A stretch of DNA of 64,000 nucleotides from Imperialibacter sp. EC-SDR9 (GCF_902498805.1 NZ_LR701576.1:248001-312000); one strand, 5' to 3'; positions 1 through 8,400 are shown, counted from the stretch's first letter. Notes: generated by a model not told the origin, from the letters alone. A program made the numbers and translations.

Positions 1-651
1 AATGAGCGTGGTGGTTTTACCTGTTCCAGGAGGGCCGTGAACGATGGCCAAATCCCTGGCCTCTATTATTACCTCAAGGGCCTTATTCTGAACGGCGTTT
101 AATGAAGGCAGCACTGGCGCAAAGGCTGGCTCCCGCTGTGGGGTCTTTTTACCCAATAAAATCTCTGTAAGTTCAAATAATCTCCCGGCTTCTTGTTTAC
201 CCAGCACTTTGAGCGTTCGTTCCATTTCCCTGTAGGAGGCTTCATCGAACATCAGGTCAATGCCCAGCTTGCCGTCATTGATCCAATCAGGCAGGTCATC
301 GTCGTTCAGCACAATACCCATCTTACTTTTGCGCACATACTTAATCACTCCCGTGATGGCGTTACTGCCCTTGTCCTTTTCGCCAGTGTTCGCATAAAAA
401 CTCACCGTGCCACCACCCTGGAACATATGGGCTTGATCAAGGTCTGTCGTTTTCTCCAGCTCCAGCACGATCTTCTCTCCTGTGCCTATGTGGTGGGAAT
501 TCACCACCACAGGGTACCAGCAGACACCGGACTTCTTCTTCTCAGGAATAGCGGTATAAAGGATTTTGTCTTTGTACTGCTGTAAGTCCTCCTGCCATTC
601 TTTTCTAAGGAGAGAAGTGAGGTGGGTGAAGTAAGATTTGGTATCGGTCAT
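1..651 (-). CDS. SF1 DNA/RNA helicase, N-terminal part (IGHMBP2/Dna2-like)
   Basis: Only the first 217 codons are in the window; the gene continues past position 1. The translation starts MTDTKSYFTH and ends in a Walker A motif, GPPGTGKTTTLI, at about residues 206-217. A P-loop placed about 200 residues in, after an N-terminal region with a small beta-barrel-like stretch (residues 50-130), is typical of UPF1/IGHMBP2-type superfamily 1 helicases in bacteria, which unwind DNA or RNA with ATP. The start ATG at 651 is the first in-frame one after the upstream non-coding gap. Which substrate it acts on cannot be told from this part. Confidence 0.8.
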   Translation of the reverse strand, partial: MTDTKSYFTHLTSLLRKEWQEDLQQYKDKILYTAIPEKKKSGVCWYPVVVNSHHIGTGEKIVLELEKTTDLDQAHMFQGGGTVSFYANTGEKDKGSNAITGVIKYVRKSKMGIVLNDDDLPDWINDGKLGIDLMFDEASYREMERTLKVLGKQEAGRLFELTEILLGKKTPQREPAFAPVLPSLNAVQNKALEVIIEARDLAIVHGPPGTGKTTTLI

Positions 652-670
652 TGAAAGCGTATTGACGGGG

Positions 671-678
671 CAAAAGTA
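671..678 (-). promoter_or_regulatory. Possible -7 promoter box of the helicase gene
   Basis: TACTTTTG on the minus strand fits the Bacteroidota -7 box TAnnTTTG and lies 20 bases before the ATG. I could not find a TTG -33 element at 17-23 bases spacing, so this is weak. Confidence 0.3.
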
Positions 679-720
679 GTGAAATGTTTCCCCTGCCAGG
701 CTTTTTCAACAATTTTTGTC

Positions 721-732
721 GGGCAATTGCCC
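721..732. terminator. Perfect 12-bp palindrome in the helicase/hydroxylase gap
   Basis: GGGCAATTGCCC is a perfect palindrome between the end of the molybdenum hydroxylase gene (stop at 787) and the helicase start. A second small inverted repeat (AACTAA, 7-base loop, TTAGTT) at 768-786 directly follows the hydroxylase stop on the minus strand. Either could help end the hydroxylase transcript, but neither has a strong T-run. Confidence 0.25.
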
Positions 733-786
733 ACACCTCACGGAATAGATGACCTCCAAATCAATTTAACTAACCAGGAATTAGTT

Positions 787-2955
787 TTACCCTATCGCCC
801 CCAAATCCAACGGCAATTTCCTCACCCTCACCCCTGTCAGATCAAAAATCGCATTACACAGCGAAGGCGCCACATTGGCCAGGCCGGACTCGCCGGCGCC
901 TTCGGGCTTTTCTTCATTTTGAATGATGTAGGTTTCACAAGGTGGGCATTCCTCGAAAGTCAGCATGTTGTAATCGTGGAAATTAGATTGCGCCACGGCC
1001 CCGTTCTCCAGCCTAATGCCGCTTTTGTAGGTGGCTGTTAGCCCCATCACAATGGAGCCCTCGGTTTGGGCCCGCACCGTATCGGGATTGATGCAGATGC
1101 CAACATCCACCACAGTGGTGATTTTCACCGGTTTCACCTTTCCATTTTCTTTTTTCACTTCAATGACCATCCCGGTAAATGCTCCCGAACGCTCAAGAAT
1201 AGACACGCCACGACCAATCCCTTCTTCCCTTGGCCCGTACCAGTTGGCCTTTTCAGCCAGGGTTTGCAACACCTTCGTGTATCGGGTGTGGTTTTTAAGC
1301 ATGTCAAGTCTGAAATCCAGTGGATCCTTTCCAGCGGCTATTGCCAGCTCATCGATGAACGATTCATGCGCAAAACAGTTGGTGGTGTGATACACCGCCC
1401 TCCAATAGGTAATCGGCACATAATGTTTCTGAAGCACGCCACTTATCCGGAAGTTGGGGATCTCGTACTCCGTATTGATGCCCCCCATGAGCTGCCGACC
1501 GGCTTCCATTTTGTCGCCCGTCTGGTTTTGTATTTCCTGGGCCACCACTTTATGCTCAAGAGTCTCCACCTTTCCGTCGGCTATAGAGCCACGACAAACA
1601 TTGAGCGATGCGGCTCTAAAAGGCCCCTGGGTCAAGTCATCCTCCCTTGTCCAAACCACTTTAACAGGCGCTCCTACTTGCAGCGAAATATCAGCGGCCT
1701 CCTCAGCCACATCGGTCATCGACCTGCGCCCAAATCCACCGCCCATAAAGGTGTAGTTAATGGCTACATTTTCAGGGTCGATGTTGAGTTGCCTTGCCAG
1801 TTGTGAGCGTATGCCGTTCGGGTTTTGTGTTGAGCCCCAGAACTCTGCTTTGCCGTCTTTAACACTCACCGTGGCATTCATTGGCTCCATGCAAACATGG
1901 CTCTGATAGGGGGTTTCATAGGCCGCTTCCACCACTTTTCCTTCACCACCAACAGTGCTCACATTTCCAGCTTCCGCCAACGAAACTCCTTCTTTAGTAG
2001 CATCGGCTTTATACTTCTTGAGGATAGTAGCTGATGAGTTTTTTTCAAGACCACCAGTGTCCCATTTGATTTCGAGCGCCTTCCTGCCCTGGTTCGCCGC
2101 CCAATAGTTGTCGGCCACCACGGCTACACCCTCTCTCGTGTGGCCCCACACATTCCTTTGCGTTTTTACCACTGCCTTTACACCCGGCACCGCTTTAGCC
2201 TTTTCATCATTGAAGCTGACTACCTTACCCAAAAACACGGGAGACCTCTCCACAGAGGCATAAAACATCCCTGGCACCTGGATATCCAGTCCGTAAATTG
2301 CAGCTCCGTTGGTCTTTGCCGGAACGTCCCTTCTGGCTATCGGCTGCCCAATGACTTTGAAGTCGCCGGGTGCTTTCAGCGGTGGGTTTTCCGGCGGAGT
2401 AAGCTTTGAGGCTTCTTCCACGAGCTCCCCGTAGGTGAGCTTTTTGCCTGAGGGGTGAATAATTTCTCCGCCGCTGGCCTTGCATTGACTGATGTCAATC
2501 TCCCACCTTTTGGCAGCTGCTGCCTTCAGCATTTCACGAGCAGTAGCTCCCATGTTCTGGAGGTTGGCGTATTCTGTCTGAATGCTCCTGCTACCCACGA
2601 CCATTTGGCTACCATATCTTTTATCATCTGCCGCCGACGGTAAAATTTCGATTTTCTCCACATCGACTTCCAGCTCCTCAGCCAGTATCATGGGAATGGC
2701 CTGAAACGTACCCTGTCCCATCTCTGGCCGATGGTTGTAAAGCAGCACCCGCCCGTTTGTGTTGATAACAACAAACTGGTTGAGGGGTATGTCGGTGCCC
2801 CCGGCAGGGTCAATAGTGGTTACCTTACCTTCTCCTCCCATACCAGGCGAGCAGCCGATCGCTAAAAAAGCCCCTGAAACAGCTGTCAACCTAAGAAACT
2901 CTCTTCTGGGAAGGTTACCCCCCAGTGATGCACTTTTAGTAGTTATCGTTTTCAT
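787..2955 (-). CDS. Molybdenum hydroxylase, molybdopterin-binding large subunit (IorB/xanthine dehydrogenase family)
   Basis: A 722-residue member of the aldehyde oxidase/xanthine dehydrogenase family in the single-chain IorB arrangement. The N-terminus has a Tat motif (RREFLRL, residues 17-23) and a lipobox-like FLAIGC ending at Cys35, so the complex is probably exported folded and possibly lipid-anchored. Molybdopterin-binding glycine-rich stretches are visible (MGGGFGRRS; EGAGESG near the C-terminus, whose Glu fits the catalytic base of this family). The ATG at 2955 is preferred to an in-frame TTG at 2964; it lies 5 bases after the stop of the Fe-S subunit. Family members hydroxylate N-heterocycles or aldehydes; the substrate is unknown here. 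Confidence 0.9.
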   Translation of the reverse strand: MKTITTKSASLGGNLPRREFLRLTAVSGAFLAIGCSPGMGGEGKVTTIDPAGGTDIPLNQFVVINTNGRVLLYNHRPEMGQGTFQAIPMILAEELEVDVEKIEILPSAADDKRYGSQMVVGSRSIQTEYANLQNMGATAREMLKAAAAKRWEIDISQCKASGGEIIHPSGKKLTYGELVEEASKLTPPENPPLKAPGDFKVIGQPIARRDVPAKTNGAAIYGLDIQVPGMFYASVERSPVFLGKVVSFNDEKAKAVPGVKAVVKTQRNVWGHTREGVAVVADNYWAANQGRKALEIKWDTGGLEKNSSATILKKYKADATKEGVSLAEAGNVSTVGGEGKVVEAAYETPYQSHVCMEPMNATVSVKDGKAEFWGSTQNPNGIRSQLARQLNIDPENVAINYTFMGGGFGRRSMTDVAEEAADISLQVGAPVKVVWTREDDLTQGPFRAASLNVCRGSIADGKVETLEHKVVAQEIQNQTGDKMEAGRQLMGGINTEYEIPNFRISGVLQKHYVPITYWRAVYHTTNCFAHESFIDELAIAAGKDPLDFRLDMLKNHTRYTKVLQTLAEKANWYGPREEGIGRGVSILERSGAFTGMVIEVKKENGKVKPVKITTVVDVGICINPDTVRAQTEGSIVMGLTATYKSGIRLENGAVAQSNFHDYNMLTFEECPPCETYIIQNEEKPEGAGESGLANVAPSLCNAIFDLTGVRVRKLPLDLGAIG

Positions 2956-2960
2956 AAGGT

Positions 2961-3428
2961 TCAAGCTTTCTGGTTGATTTCAACTGCCTTGTCAATGGCC
3001 TTTTTAATTCGAACGTATGTGCCGCAACGACAAATGATAGGAGACATATAAGCATTGACCTGCTCTTCGCTGGGCTGAGGGTGCTTTTCCAACAGCGCTG
3101 CAGCTGTCATCATTTGACCCGACTGGCAGTAGCCGCACTGCGGCACCTGCTCCTCCTGCCACGCTTGCTGAACGGGATGATCGTTGTCGGCCGACAAGCC
3201 CTCAATAGTCGTGATAGACTTCCCGACAGCACCGGAGACTGGAGTAACGCATGAACGAACCGACTCCCCATCGATATGGACAGTGCAAGCGCCGCATTGT
3301 GAAATACCGCAACCGAATTTTGTTCCGGTCAACAGAGCGAAGTCCCGAATAGCCCACAAAAGAGGCATTTGTGGGTCGACCTCCATGGGGTAGTCTTTGT
3401 TGTTGATGCGAAGGGTAAGAGATGCCAT
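2961..3428 (-). CDS. (2Fe-2S) ferredoxin-like small subunit of the molybdenum hydroxylase (IorA type)
   Basis: 155 residues from the ATG at 3428; two other in-frame ATGs at 3449 and 3461 are possible but add residues before the usual family start. It carries a plant-type 2Fe-2S site (Cys40, 45, 48, 60) and the second, helical 2Fe-2S site (Cys98, 101, 133, 135) of xanthine dehydrogenase-family small subunits. It passes electrons from the molybdenum centre of the next gene to an acceptor. No cytochrome c subunit or FAD subunit is encoded next to the pair in this window, so the onward acceptor is not known. Translation is probably coupled to the large subunit. Confidence 0.93.
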   Translation of the reverse strand: MASLTLRINNKDYPMEVDPQMPLLWAIRDFALLTGTKFGCGISQCGACTVHIDGESVRSCVTPVSGAVGKSITTIEGLSADNDHPVQQAWQEEQVPQCGYCQSGQMMTAAALLEKHPQPSEEQVNAYMSPIICRCGTYVRIKKAIDKAVEINQKA

Positions 3429-3566
3429 AGTCTGACTTTTAGTATGCATTAAGTTAGCCATTTAACCGGAGAAATTAAAAACAACGGACATACAGTCTCT
3501 ACCCCGCTCTTTCAGCGGTCGCCCGTGCTTGTTACAAACAAAAATCAAATTCATTTGTCTTTATGT

Positions 3567-3583
3567 AAAGTAAACTTTACTTT
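3567..3583. promoter_or_regulatory. Perfect palindrome AAAGTAAA-C-TTTACTTT (candidate operator)
   Basis: Eight-base arms mirror each other around a single C, 23 bases before the start of the 4-TM protein gene and in the divergent space facing the molybdenum hydroxylase operon. The downstream two-gene unit encodes an HTH regulator, which is a natural candidate to bind here; that link is inference. Confidence 0.4.
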
Positions 3584-3606
3584 TAGTCTTCTTTTAACGA
3601 CTAAAC

Positions 3607-4017
3607 ATGCGAATCATGCAAAAATCGATTGTTCCAAGTTTTCTATATCCGCATTGGACAAAAGCCCTCGGTGGGGTCACCATCCTTTTTGGGCTCATCG
3701 TCTTTTTTCACAGACTTGCCGAGTATCAAATAATGGACTTTGCCGGACTCAGCTTTCCTGTTGCTATGGGCCTTATTATGATTTTTTTCTCACGGGAGAA
3801 GGTATATGATGAAAGGATAGCTTATCTCAAATTCAGGTCATTGGCTGCAGCAGTGCCTTTAGGCGCCCTGGTAGCAATGCTGATTAATTATGTTCAAAAC
3901 TACGAGGGTTATTCCATTGAAACCGATAGTTGGCATTCAATTTCGGCCTTTGAATATCTGTCTATCACTCTCATAATTGCTATTGGGTGGTTTCAATATT
4001 TAAGGGTAAAGGAATAG
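3607..4017 (+). CDS. Four-helix small membrane protein next to an HTH regulator
   Basis: 136 residues with four hydrophobic segments (roughly residues 18-38, 45-62, 77-96, 112-132) and short polar loops. I do not recognise a named family. The pairing with a 69-residue Cro/cI-type regulator 4 bases downstream is a common layout in Firmicutes and Bacteroidota, where the membrane protein and the small HTH protein form one operon. An alternative ATG lies three codons downstream (3616). Confidence 0.7.
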   Translation: MRIMQKSIVPSFLYPHWTKALGGVTILFGLIVFFHRLAEYQIMDFAGLSFPVAMGLIMIFFSREKVYDERIAYLKFRSLAAAVPLGALVAMLINYVQNYEGYSIETDSWHSISAFEYLSITLIIAIGWFQYLRVKE

Positions 4018-4021
4018 TTAT

Positions 4022-4231
4022 ATGACAAACTCAATAAAAGTAGAGCGGGCCAGGAACAATTTCACTCAAGCTGATCTGGCTGACAAGGTGGGAGTTTCAC
4101 GGCAAACTATTAACTCCATTGAGACCGGGAAATTCATCCCTTCTACGCTCCTTTCACTCAAGATTGCCCACGTGTTCAATGAGAAAGTTGACAATATATT
4201 CTCCCTGGAGGACGACGACTGGGAAGAATAG
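4022..4231 (+). CDS. Small Cro/cI-type (XRE) transcriptional regulator
   Basis: 69 residues consisting almost only of an HTH_3 domain: the recognition region reads LADKVGVSRQTINSIETG (about residues 19-36). The acidic tail (LEDDDWEE) is typical of YozG-like stand-alone regulators. It starts 4 bases after the membrane protein stop, so the two are translated from one message; autoregulation through the palindrome at 3567-3583 is plausible but unproven. Confidence 0.85.
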   Translation: MTNSIKVERARNNFTQADLADKVGVSRQTINSIETGKFIPSTLLSLKIAHVFNEKVDNIFSLEDDDWEE

Positions 4232-4279
4232 TGCCTTGCAGCTATTTTATGAGTATCGCCAGAAAGGTGAAACGGAGTA

Positions 4280-4702
4280 CTAGTCTTTGATGAGGTATTT
4301 CTGCACTTTCTTTTTCAATGCATCTTTGTCGGCCGATACGTGGGGGTCGGAATAGATTTTGGTGATGAGATGGTACAACACATCTTCGTTGTAGCCCATT
4401 TTTGACGCCATCTTGGCACAATAGGTAATCTCTTCCTTGTAAAGTCGGCCGTCGATCTTCATAAGCTGTACCACACGGTACATGTATTCATACTTTTCGT
4501 CATCGGAGAGGTCTGCCAGATTACCTACTTCATGGGTCTCGTCGAAGGCTGTAGCAATATCTTCCTCAGTAAGTCCATTGGCTTTTCCAACTTGCCTTAT
4601 CAGGTCGATTTCATCCTGCGACACGACTCCATCTATTTTGGCTAGCTGCACCAAAATCTGGAGCTGTGAACGGGACATATACTGACTTGTAACGGTTCCC
4701 AT
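4280..4702 (-). CDS. TerB-like helical protein
   Basis: 140 residues with a TerB/DjlA-type acidic helical domain: repeats of the form L-A-x-I-D-G-x-V-S-x-x-E (near residues 18-30) and MKIDGRLYKEE (near residues 82-92), which in TerB bind metal ions through Asp and Glu. The family is linked loosely to tellurite resistance and to chaperone or membrane-stress roles; none of the other ter genes is nearby, so tellurite resistance should not be inferred. A later start at ATG 4678 is possible. It converges with the HTH gene. Confidence 0.7.
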   Translation of the reverse strand: MGTVTSQYMSRSQLQILVQLAKIDGVVSQDEIDLIRQVGKANGLTEEDIATAFDETHEVGNLADLSDDEKYEYMYRVVQLMKIDGRLYKEEITYCAKMASKMGYNEDVLYHLITKIYSDPHVSADKDALKKKVQKYLIKD

Positions 4703-4889
4703 GGCGGATTGACTAATACTGCTTAGGTCGAATTAACTCGCTTCCGAGTCGTGAACCAGTAAAAATAACAAATAATGTGAAATTAAAAGGATATCAGCGA
4801 ACAGGAGCACGTAGTTGTTTTAAAAATGCTTTTCTTTATTCATTAAGTACAAAAACCTAACAGGGGAGTGAGTAAAATCTGTCAATGAA

Positions 4890-5492
4890 ATGAATTTTCT
4901 GGCCCATATATATCTTTCCGGCCCCGAAAGGGACATTCAACTGGGTAACTTTATTGGTGACTTTGTGAAAGGCAACCAACTCACAGAGTTCCCTGACCGC
5001 ATTCAGGCTGGCATCATGCTTCACCGGCACATCGACACCTATACAGATACCCACGAGGTGGTGAGAGAAAGTAAGCTAAAACTAAGGGAGGGCTTCGGGC
5101 ACTATGCTCCTGTAATTGTTGATGTTTTCTACGACCACTTTCTGGCAAGAGACTGGCAAAAGCATCACTCACAAGATTTGAAGGCATTTACTGAAGATTT
5201 TTACAAGTTGGCCAAATCGAGAGGGGCTGACTTGCCGCCAAGAGCGTCAAAAATGCTGAGTTACATGAGCGCCGATAATTGGTTGTACAACTACCAATTC
5301 GTTGAAGGAATTAAATGGACACTTACCGGCATGTCGAGAAGAACCTCGTTCAATTCGCACATGGAGCTTGCCCACAAAGCACTCGAAGCGCACTACGCCG
5401 CTTTCGAAAAAGAATTTAACATCTTTTTCCCTGATCTCATCCACTCATCTAATCAATTCCTTGAAGAGCTCAAAAACAGGTTTTCCTTGTAA
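4890..5492 (+). CDS. acpH: Acyl carrier protein phosphodiesterase (AcpH/DUF479 family)
   Basis: 200 residues beginning MNFLAHIYLSG, with the family motifs GNFIGDFVKG (residues 20-29), GIMLHRHIDTYTD (about 41-53) and FYDHFLARDW (about 81-90). AcpH removes the 4'-phosphopantetheine arm from acyl carrier protein; the HD-like His and Asp residues in these motifs bind the catalytic metal. The next gene starts 9 bases later, so it probably heads a three-gene run with the membrane protein and FluC. Confidence 0.85.
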   Translation: MNFLAHIYLSGPERDIQLGNFIGDFVKGNQLTEFPDRIQAGIMLHRHIDTYTDTHEVVRESKLKLREGFGHYAPVIVDVFYDHFLARDWQKHHSQDLKAFTEDFYKLAKSRGADLPPRASKMLSYMSADNWLYNYQFVEGIKWTLTGMSRRTSFNSHMELAHKALEAHYAAFEKEFNIFFPDLIHSSNQFLEELKNRFSL

Positions 5493-5501
5493 CTTTACCC
5501 C

Positions 5502-5942
5502 ATGATTGTTTGCAAACCGAAAATCAACACCTATTTCAGTATAGCTGTTTTTGAAGTAGTCGCCGGCGGCCTCCTCGGGCTTATTTACTACCAACTACCT
5601 AACATGGGTCAGTGGAAGTGGCTGGGTCGCTTGCTACTTCCCATTCTTATTGGCATTATGCTGGCTATCCTTATCAAAGTTATTTGGTCGCTCAAAAATG
5701 TAAAGGTGGCCAAAGAACGTTTTGAGGTGTTTTTTCCCATCAGGCGAAAAAAATTGACCTACACAGGCAAAAACCTGCAGAAATGGAAAGAGGAAACCAT
5801 CAAAACTGCCGGAGGGGTTTACAAGGAAGTAACGCTTATCTTTGATGACGGTAGAAAAATAAGTGTGAGTCAGCAGGAGCATACCGACTACGCACAGCTA
5901 CTAAAATATATGCATCAAAAATTCAGCAAAGTAAAGGCATGA
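5502..5942 (+). CDS. Two-TM membrane protein with a PH-like domain
   Basis: 146 residues: two hydrophobic segments near residues 11-30 and 38-60, followed by a basic, strand-rich region (about 65-140) that looks like a bacterial PH domain. No named family is certain. It overlaps the FluC gene by 4 bases (ATGA), so the two are translationally coupled; whether it has anything to do with fluoride is not shown. Confidence 0.6.
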   Translation: MIVCKPKINTYFSIAVFEVVAGGLLGLIYYQLPNMGQWKWLGRLLLPILIGIMLAILIKVIWSLKNVKVAKERFEVFFPIRRKKLTYTGKNLQKWKEETIKTAGGVYKEVTLIFDDGRKISVSQQEHTDYAQLLKYMHQKFSKVKA

Positions 5943-6307
5943 AGGAGGTATTGCTTGTGGGTGCAGGTGGTTTTGCCGGGAGCATAGGGCGCTACCTTTT
6001 GGCCCTGGCGGGCACCAAATGGCTTCCTATGGAGTTTCCTTTGGGAACGTTCACGGCCAACGTGCTGGGCTGCTTTATCATTGGCCTACTCATGGGAGCA
6101 GGCATGAAGACGGAGTGGATGACAAAGGATATGTTTCTCCTGCTCGCCACTGGATTTTGTGGCGGTTTCACTACCTTTTCAACCTTTTCTGCTGAAAACA
6201 TCAACTTTATCACCACCGGGCACTATCTGATGGCTACTTTTTATTTTCTTGGTAGTGTTGTTCTGGGTGCATTGGCAGTGCTTTTGGGAATGTGGCTGAT
6301 TAAATAG
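5939..6307 (+). CDS. fluC: Fluoride ion channel FluC (CrcB)
   Basis: 122 residues, the normal length for the single-domain dual-topology Fluc channel. Four hydrophobic helices are present. The family signature GFCGGFTTFSTFSAEN is intact at about residues 73-88 and contains the Phe and Thr/Ser residues that line the fluoride pore; GTFTANVLGCF (about 36-46) holds the conserved Asn. It exports fluoride and works as an antiparallel dimer. I saw no fluoride riboswitch upstream. Confidence 0.93.
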   Translation: MKEVLLVGAGGFAGSIGRYLLALAGTKWLPMEFPLGTFTANVLGCFIIGLLMGAGMKTEWMTKDMFLLLATGFCGGFTTFSTFSAENINFITTGHYLMATFYFLGSVVLGALAVLLGMWLIK

Positions 6308-6328
6308 ACTTCGCCGAAACTATCTGAC

Positions 6329-6344
6329 GTAATAACGTTATTAC
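6329..6344. promoter_or_regulatory. Perfect 16-bp palindrome GTAATAAC/GTTATTAC
   Basis: The two 8-base halves are exact reverse complements with no spacer, midway between the end of fluC and the TTG start of the kinase-like gene. It is too A+T-rich to be a good terminator and has the shape of a dimeric regulator site. Confidence 0.4.
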
Positions 6345-6419
6345 TTTATGAAACGCAGGGCCTACAACGGCCTTTAGACAATCGAATACCATAATAAGAA
6401 CACATAACCCCTAATTCAA

Positions 6420-7466
6420 TTGCAAAAACTTTTCGACTTCACAACAATAATAAGAGAGGCCTGGCACGAATACGACCCCAGCCAGTGCATCAAATCTATA
6501 ACGGACATCAGCGCCAAGGTTTCAACCAATTACGTCTACCGTGTAAAACTTGAAGACGACAGTCTGGTAGTCGCTAAGCTTTCCTATTTTGGCCGGTACC
6601 AATACTTTGTAGAGGATCACACTATTATCAACGCCCTGGCCAACAACCTGCCCGATCCGTTCGAAAACTTTGTAGCGAAGTCGCTTACCAAGCACGGGCA
6701 GCTATTTACCTACCGGTATCAAAATAGCCTTCTGGATGCCTGGGTTGTATTTTACAACCCTATCAAAATTGACAGAAAACCACCCAAGAGGTTGAATGAA
6801 ACTCAAATTGGTATTTTGGGTGAGGAACTTGCCAAATTTCACAAAGCTTGCAAAAAAGTAAGGAATACACTTCCTCGCAATTTTAAGCAAGCGAAGGACG
6901 ACCTTGATCAGCTAGTAGAAATACTGGACACTGCACCGGGCCGCTTTGAGTACCGTGGTCACCGTGACACCATCCTTCAGCAGTGTGAATTGCTGTACGA
7001 AAACAGTGACAAACTAAAAGCACAAAACTTTGACACGATTCCCGTCTTTATCGATTGGAACATTGGAAATTTTTCTGTGACAAAAGATTTTAAGTTCTAT
7101 TCCCGGTGGGACTATGACTGGTTCAGGATGAGTAGCAGGGTCATGGACTTCTACTTTTTCAGTCGGGTGACGTCAGATATCGGAGATCGTACTATCTTTA
7201 GCTATCTGATTGATCCGTTGATGGAAGATCGCTTCCTGATTTTCCTTAAGGCCTATCATGCAGTTTACCCATTAACCAAAGATGAAGTTTTATTCATGAA
7301 GGAAGCCTACCGCTTTTTTATCCTCAATTATGTGGTAAAAGACGGGCGCTATTTCTTTCATGAGCTTTATTCCAGTCGCCTGCGACAGGAAGCTTTCGAA
7401 ATCTATTTTCCCAGCCTCGACAAGACCTTTGATTCTGATAAGATCTGTCGGGCTTTAAACCTGTAG
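6420..7466 (+). CDS. Aminoglycoside phosphotransferase-like kinase
   Basis: 348 residues with the fold of the APH/choline kinase group. The catalytic loop is FIDWNIGNF (about residues 211-219), where the Brenner His is replaced by Phe but the catalytic Asp and metal-binding Asn remain; the following RWDYDWFR (about 230-237) corresponds to the second metal-binding Asp motif. Translation begins at a TTG (6420), since an in-frame stop at 6405-6407 leaves no upstream ATG. The HAD phosphatase gene begins 3 bases after the stop, so the two probably act on related substrates. The substrate is unknown; antibiotic resistance should not be assumed. Confidence 0.7.
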   Translation: MQKLFDFTTIIREAWHEYDPSQCIKSITDISAKVSTNYVYRVKLEDDSLVVAKLSYFGRYQYFVEDHTIINALANNLPDPFENFVAKSLTKHGQLFTYRYQNSLLDAWVVFYNPIKIDRKPPKRLNETQIGILGEELAKFHKACKKVRNTLPRNFKQAKDDLDQLVEILDTAPGRFEYRGHRDTILQQCELLYENSDKLKAQNFDTIPVFIDWNIGNFSVTKDFKFYSRWDYDWFRMSSRVMDFYFFSRVTSDIGDRTIFSYLIDPLMEDRFLIFLKAYHAVYPLTKDEVLFMKEAYRFFILNYVVKDGRYFFHELYSSRLRQEAFEIYFPSLDKTFDSDKICRALNL

Positions 7467-7469
7467 TTC

Positions 7470-8330
7470 ATGCGCATTAGAAGTTTCAAGTCAGTCGTTT
7501 CAAAATACAAAACGGTCTTTTTCGATGCATTTGGGGTGTTGAAAAATTATAAAGGACTCATCCCTGGTATAGAAAACACCTTCACCTATCTGGAAGAACA
7601 GGGTATTAATTATTTCATCCTTACCAACGATGCCTCCCGAAGCCCGCTGCAACTGGCTGAAAAGTACCAAAAGCTTGGCATACCCAATATTACAGAAGAC
7701 AGAATAGTGTCGTCAGGAATGTTGGCCAAAGAGTACCTAACCCTGAAAGTTAAAAAGGGAGCTGTTGCCTTTCTGGGCACGGAAGAGTCGGCTCACTACA
7801 TCGAAACCAATGATTTGAAAACGGTTCCAATTTCCAAGCTTGACATAGACAATACCGACGATATCAATGCACTGGTGTTTCTGGATGACGAAGGATTCGA
7901 TTGGAACCACGATATCAACAAGGTGGTGAACTTGCTGAGAATGAAGAATATTCCAGCTATTGTGGCTAATACAGACTATGCCTACCCTGTGGCAAAGCAC
8001 GAAGTAGCGATTGCCGTGGGAAGCCTGGCCGACATGGTAGAAACCATTGTGGGAAAACAATTTATCCGCTTTGGGAAACCCGATGCTCAAATGTTCAATT
8101 TTGCCTATGAGCATTCCCTTAACAATGGTGTGAAGCCTGGAAAAGAGAGCATACTCATGGTGGGGGACACGCTTATCACCGATATTATTGGGGGCAATAA
8201 GTTTGGGCTCGATACCGTGCTCGTTCTCACGGGCAACACATTGCCCGAGCAAGCAGATGTGAGAATCAAAACCACAGGCATTATCCCTACCTATATTTGT
8301 GATTCAGCTGTGATACAAAGAGAAGAATAG
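7470..8330 (+). CDS. HAD superfamily (subclass IIA) phosphatase-like protein
   Basis: 286 residues with HAD-IIA order: motif I FFDAFGVL (about residues 18-25), motif II LTNDASRSP (about 50-58), the cap domain, then GKPDAQMF and GDTLITDIIGG near residues 208-240. In motif I the second acidic residue of DxD is Phe, as in the DxWGVL/DxYGVL subgroup of HAD-IIA proteins; the nucleophile Asp is kept but the usual general acid is missing, so activity may be altered. Its stop is 70 bases before the next gene. It shares an operon with the kinase-like protein. Confidence 0.82.
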   Translation: MRIRSFKSVVSKYKTVFFDAFGVLKNYKGLIPGIENTFTYLEEQGINYFILTNDASRSPLQLAEKYQKLGIPNITEDRIVSSGMLAKEYLTLKVKKGAVAFLGTEESAHYIETNDLKTVPISKLDIDNTDDINALVFLDDEGFDWNHDINKVVNLLRMKNIPAIVANTDYAYPVAKHEVAIAVGSLADMVETIVGKQFIRFGKPDAQMFNFAYEHSLNNGVKPGKESILMVGDTLITDIIGGNKFGLDTVLVLTGNTLPEQADVRIKTTGIIPTYICDSAVIQREE

Positions 8331-8400
8331 TCTGTGATCATAAAAGGAAAATAAAGTAAAACCGAACCTTGATCGTCTTCATAAGTAAAACATTGTTAGC

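Noticed and set aside
1066-1806. Long open frame on the plus strand inside the molybdenum hydroxylase gene
   Set aside because: It is antisense to a clearly recognisable family member and its translation has no domain pattern.
4703-4889. Fluoride riboswitch ahead of the acpH-fluC unit
   Set aside because: The conserved pseudoknot sequence of the fluoride riboswitch was not found in this gap.
7737-8252. 171-codon minus-strand frame across the HAD gene
   Set aside because: Antisense shadow; the HAD motifs on the plus strand are intact.
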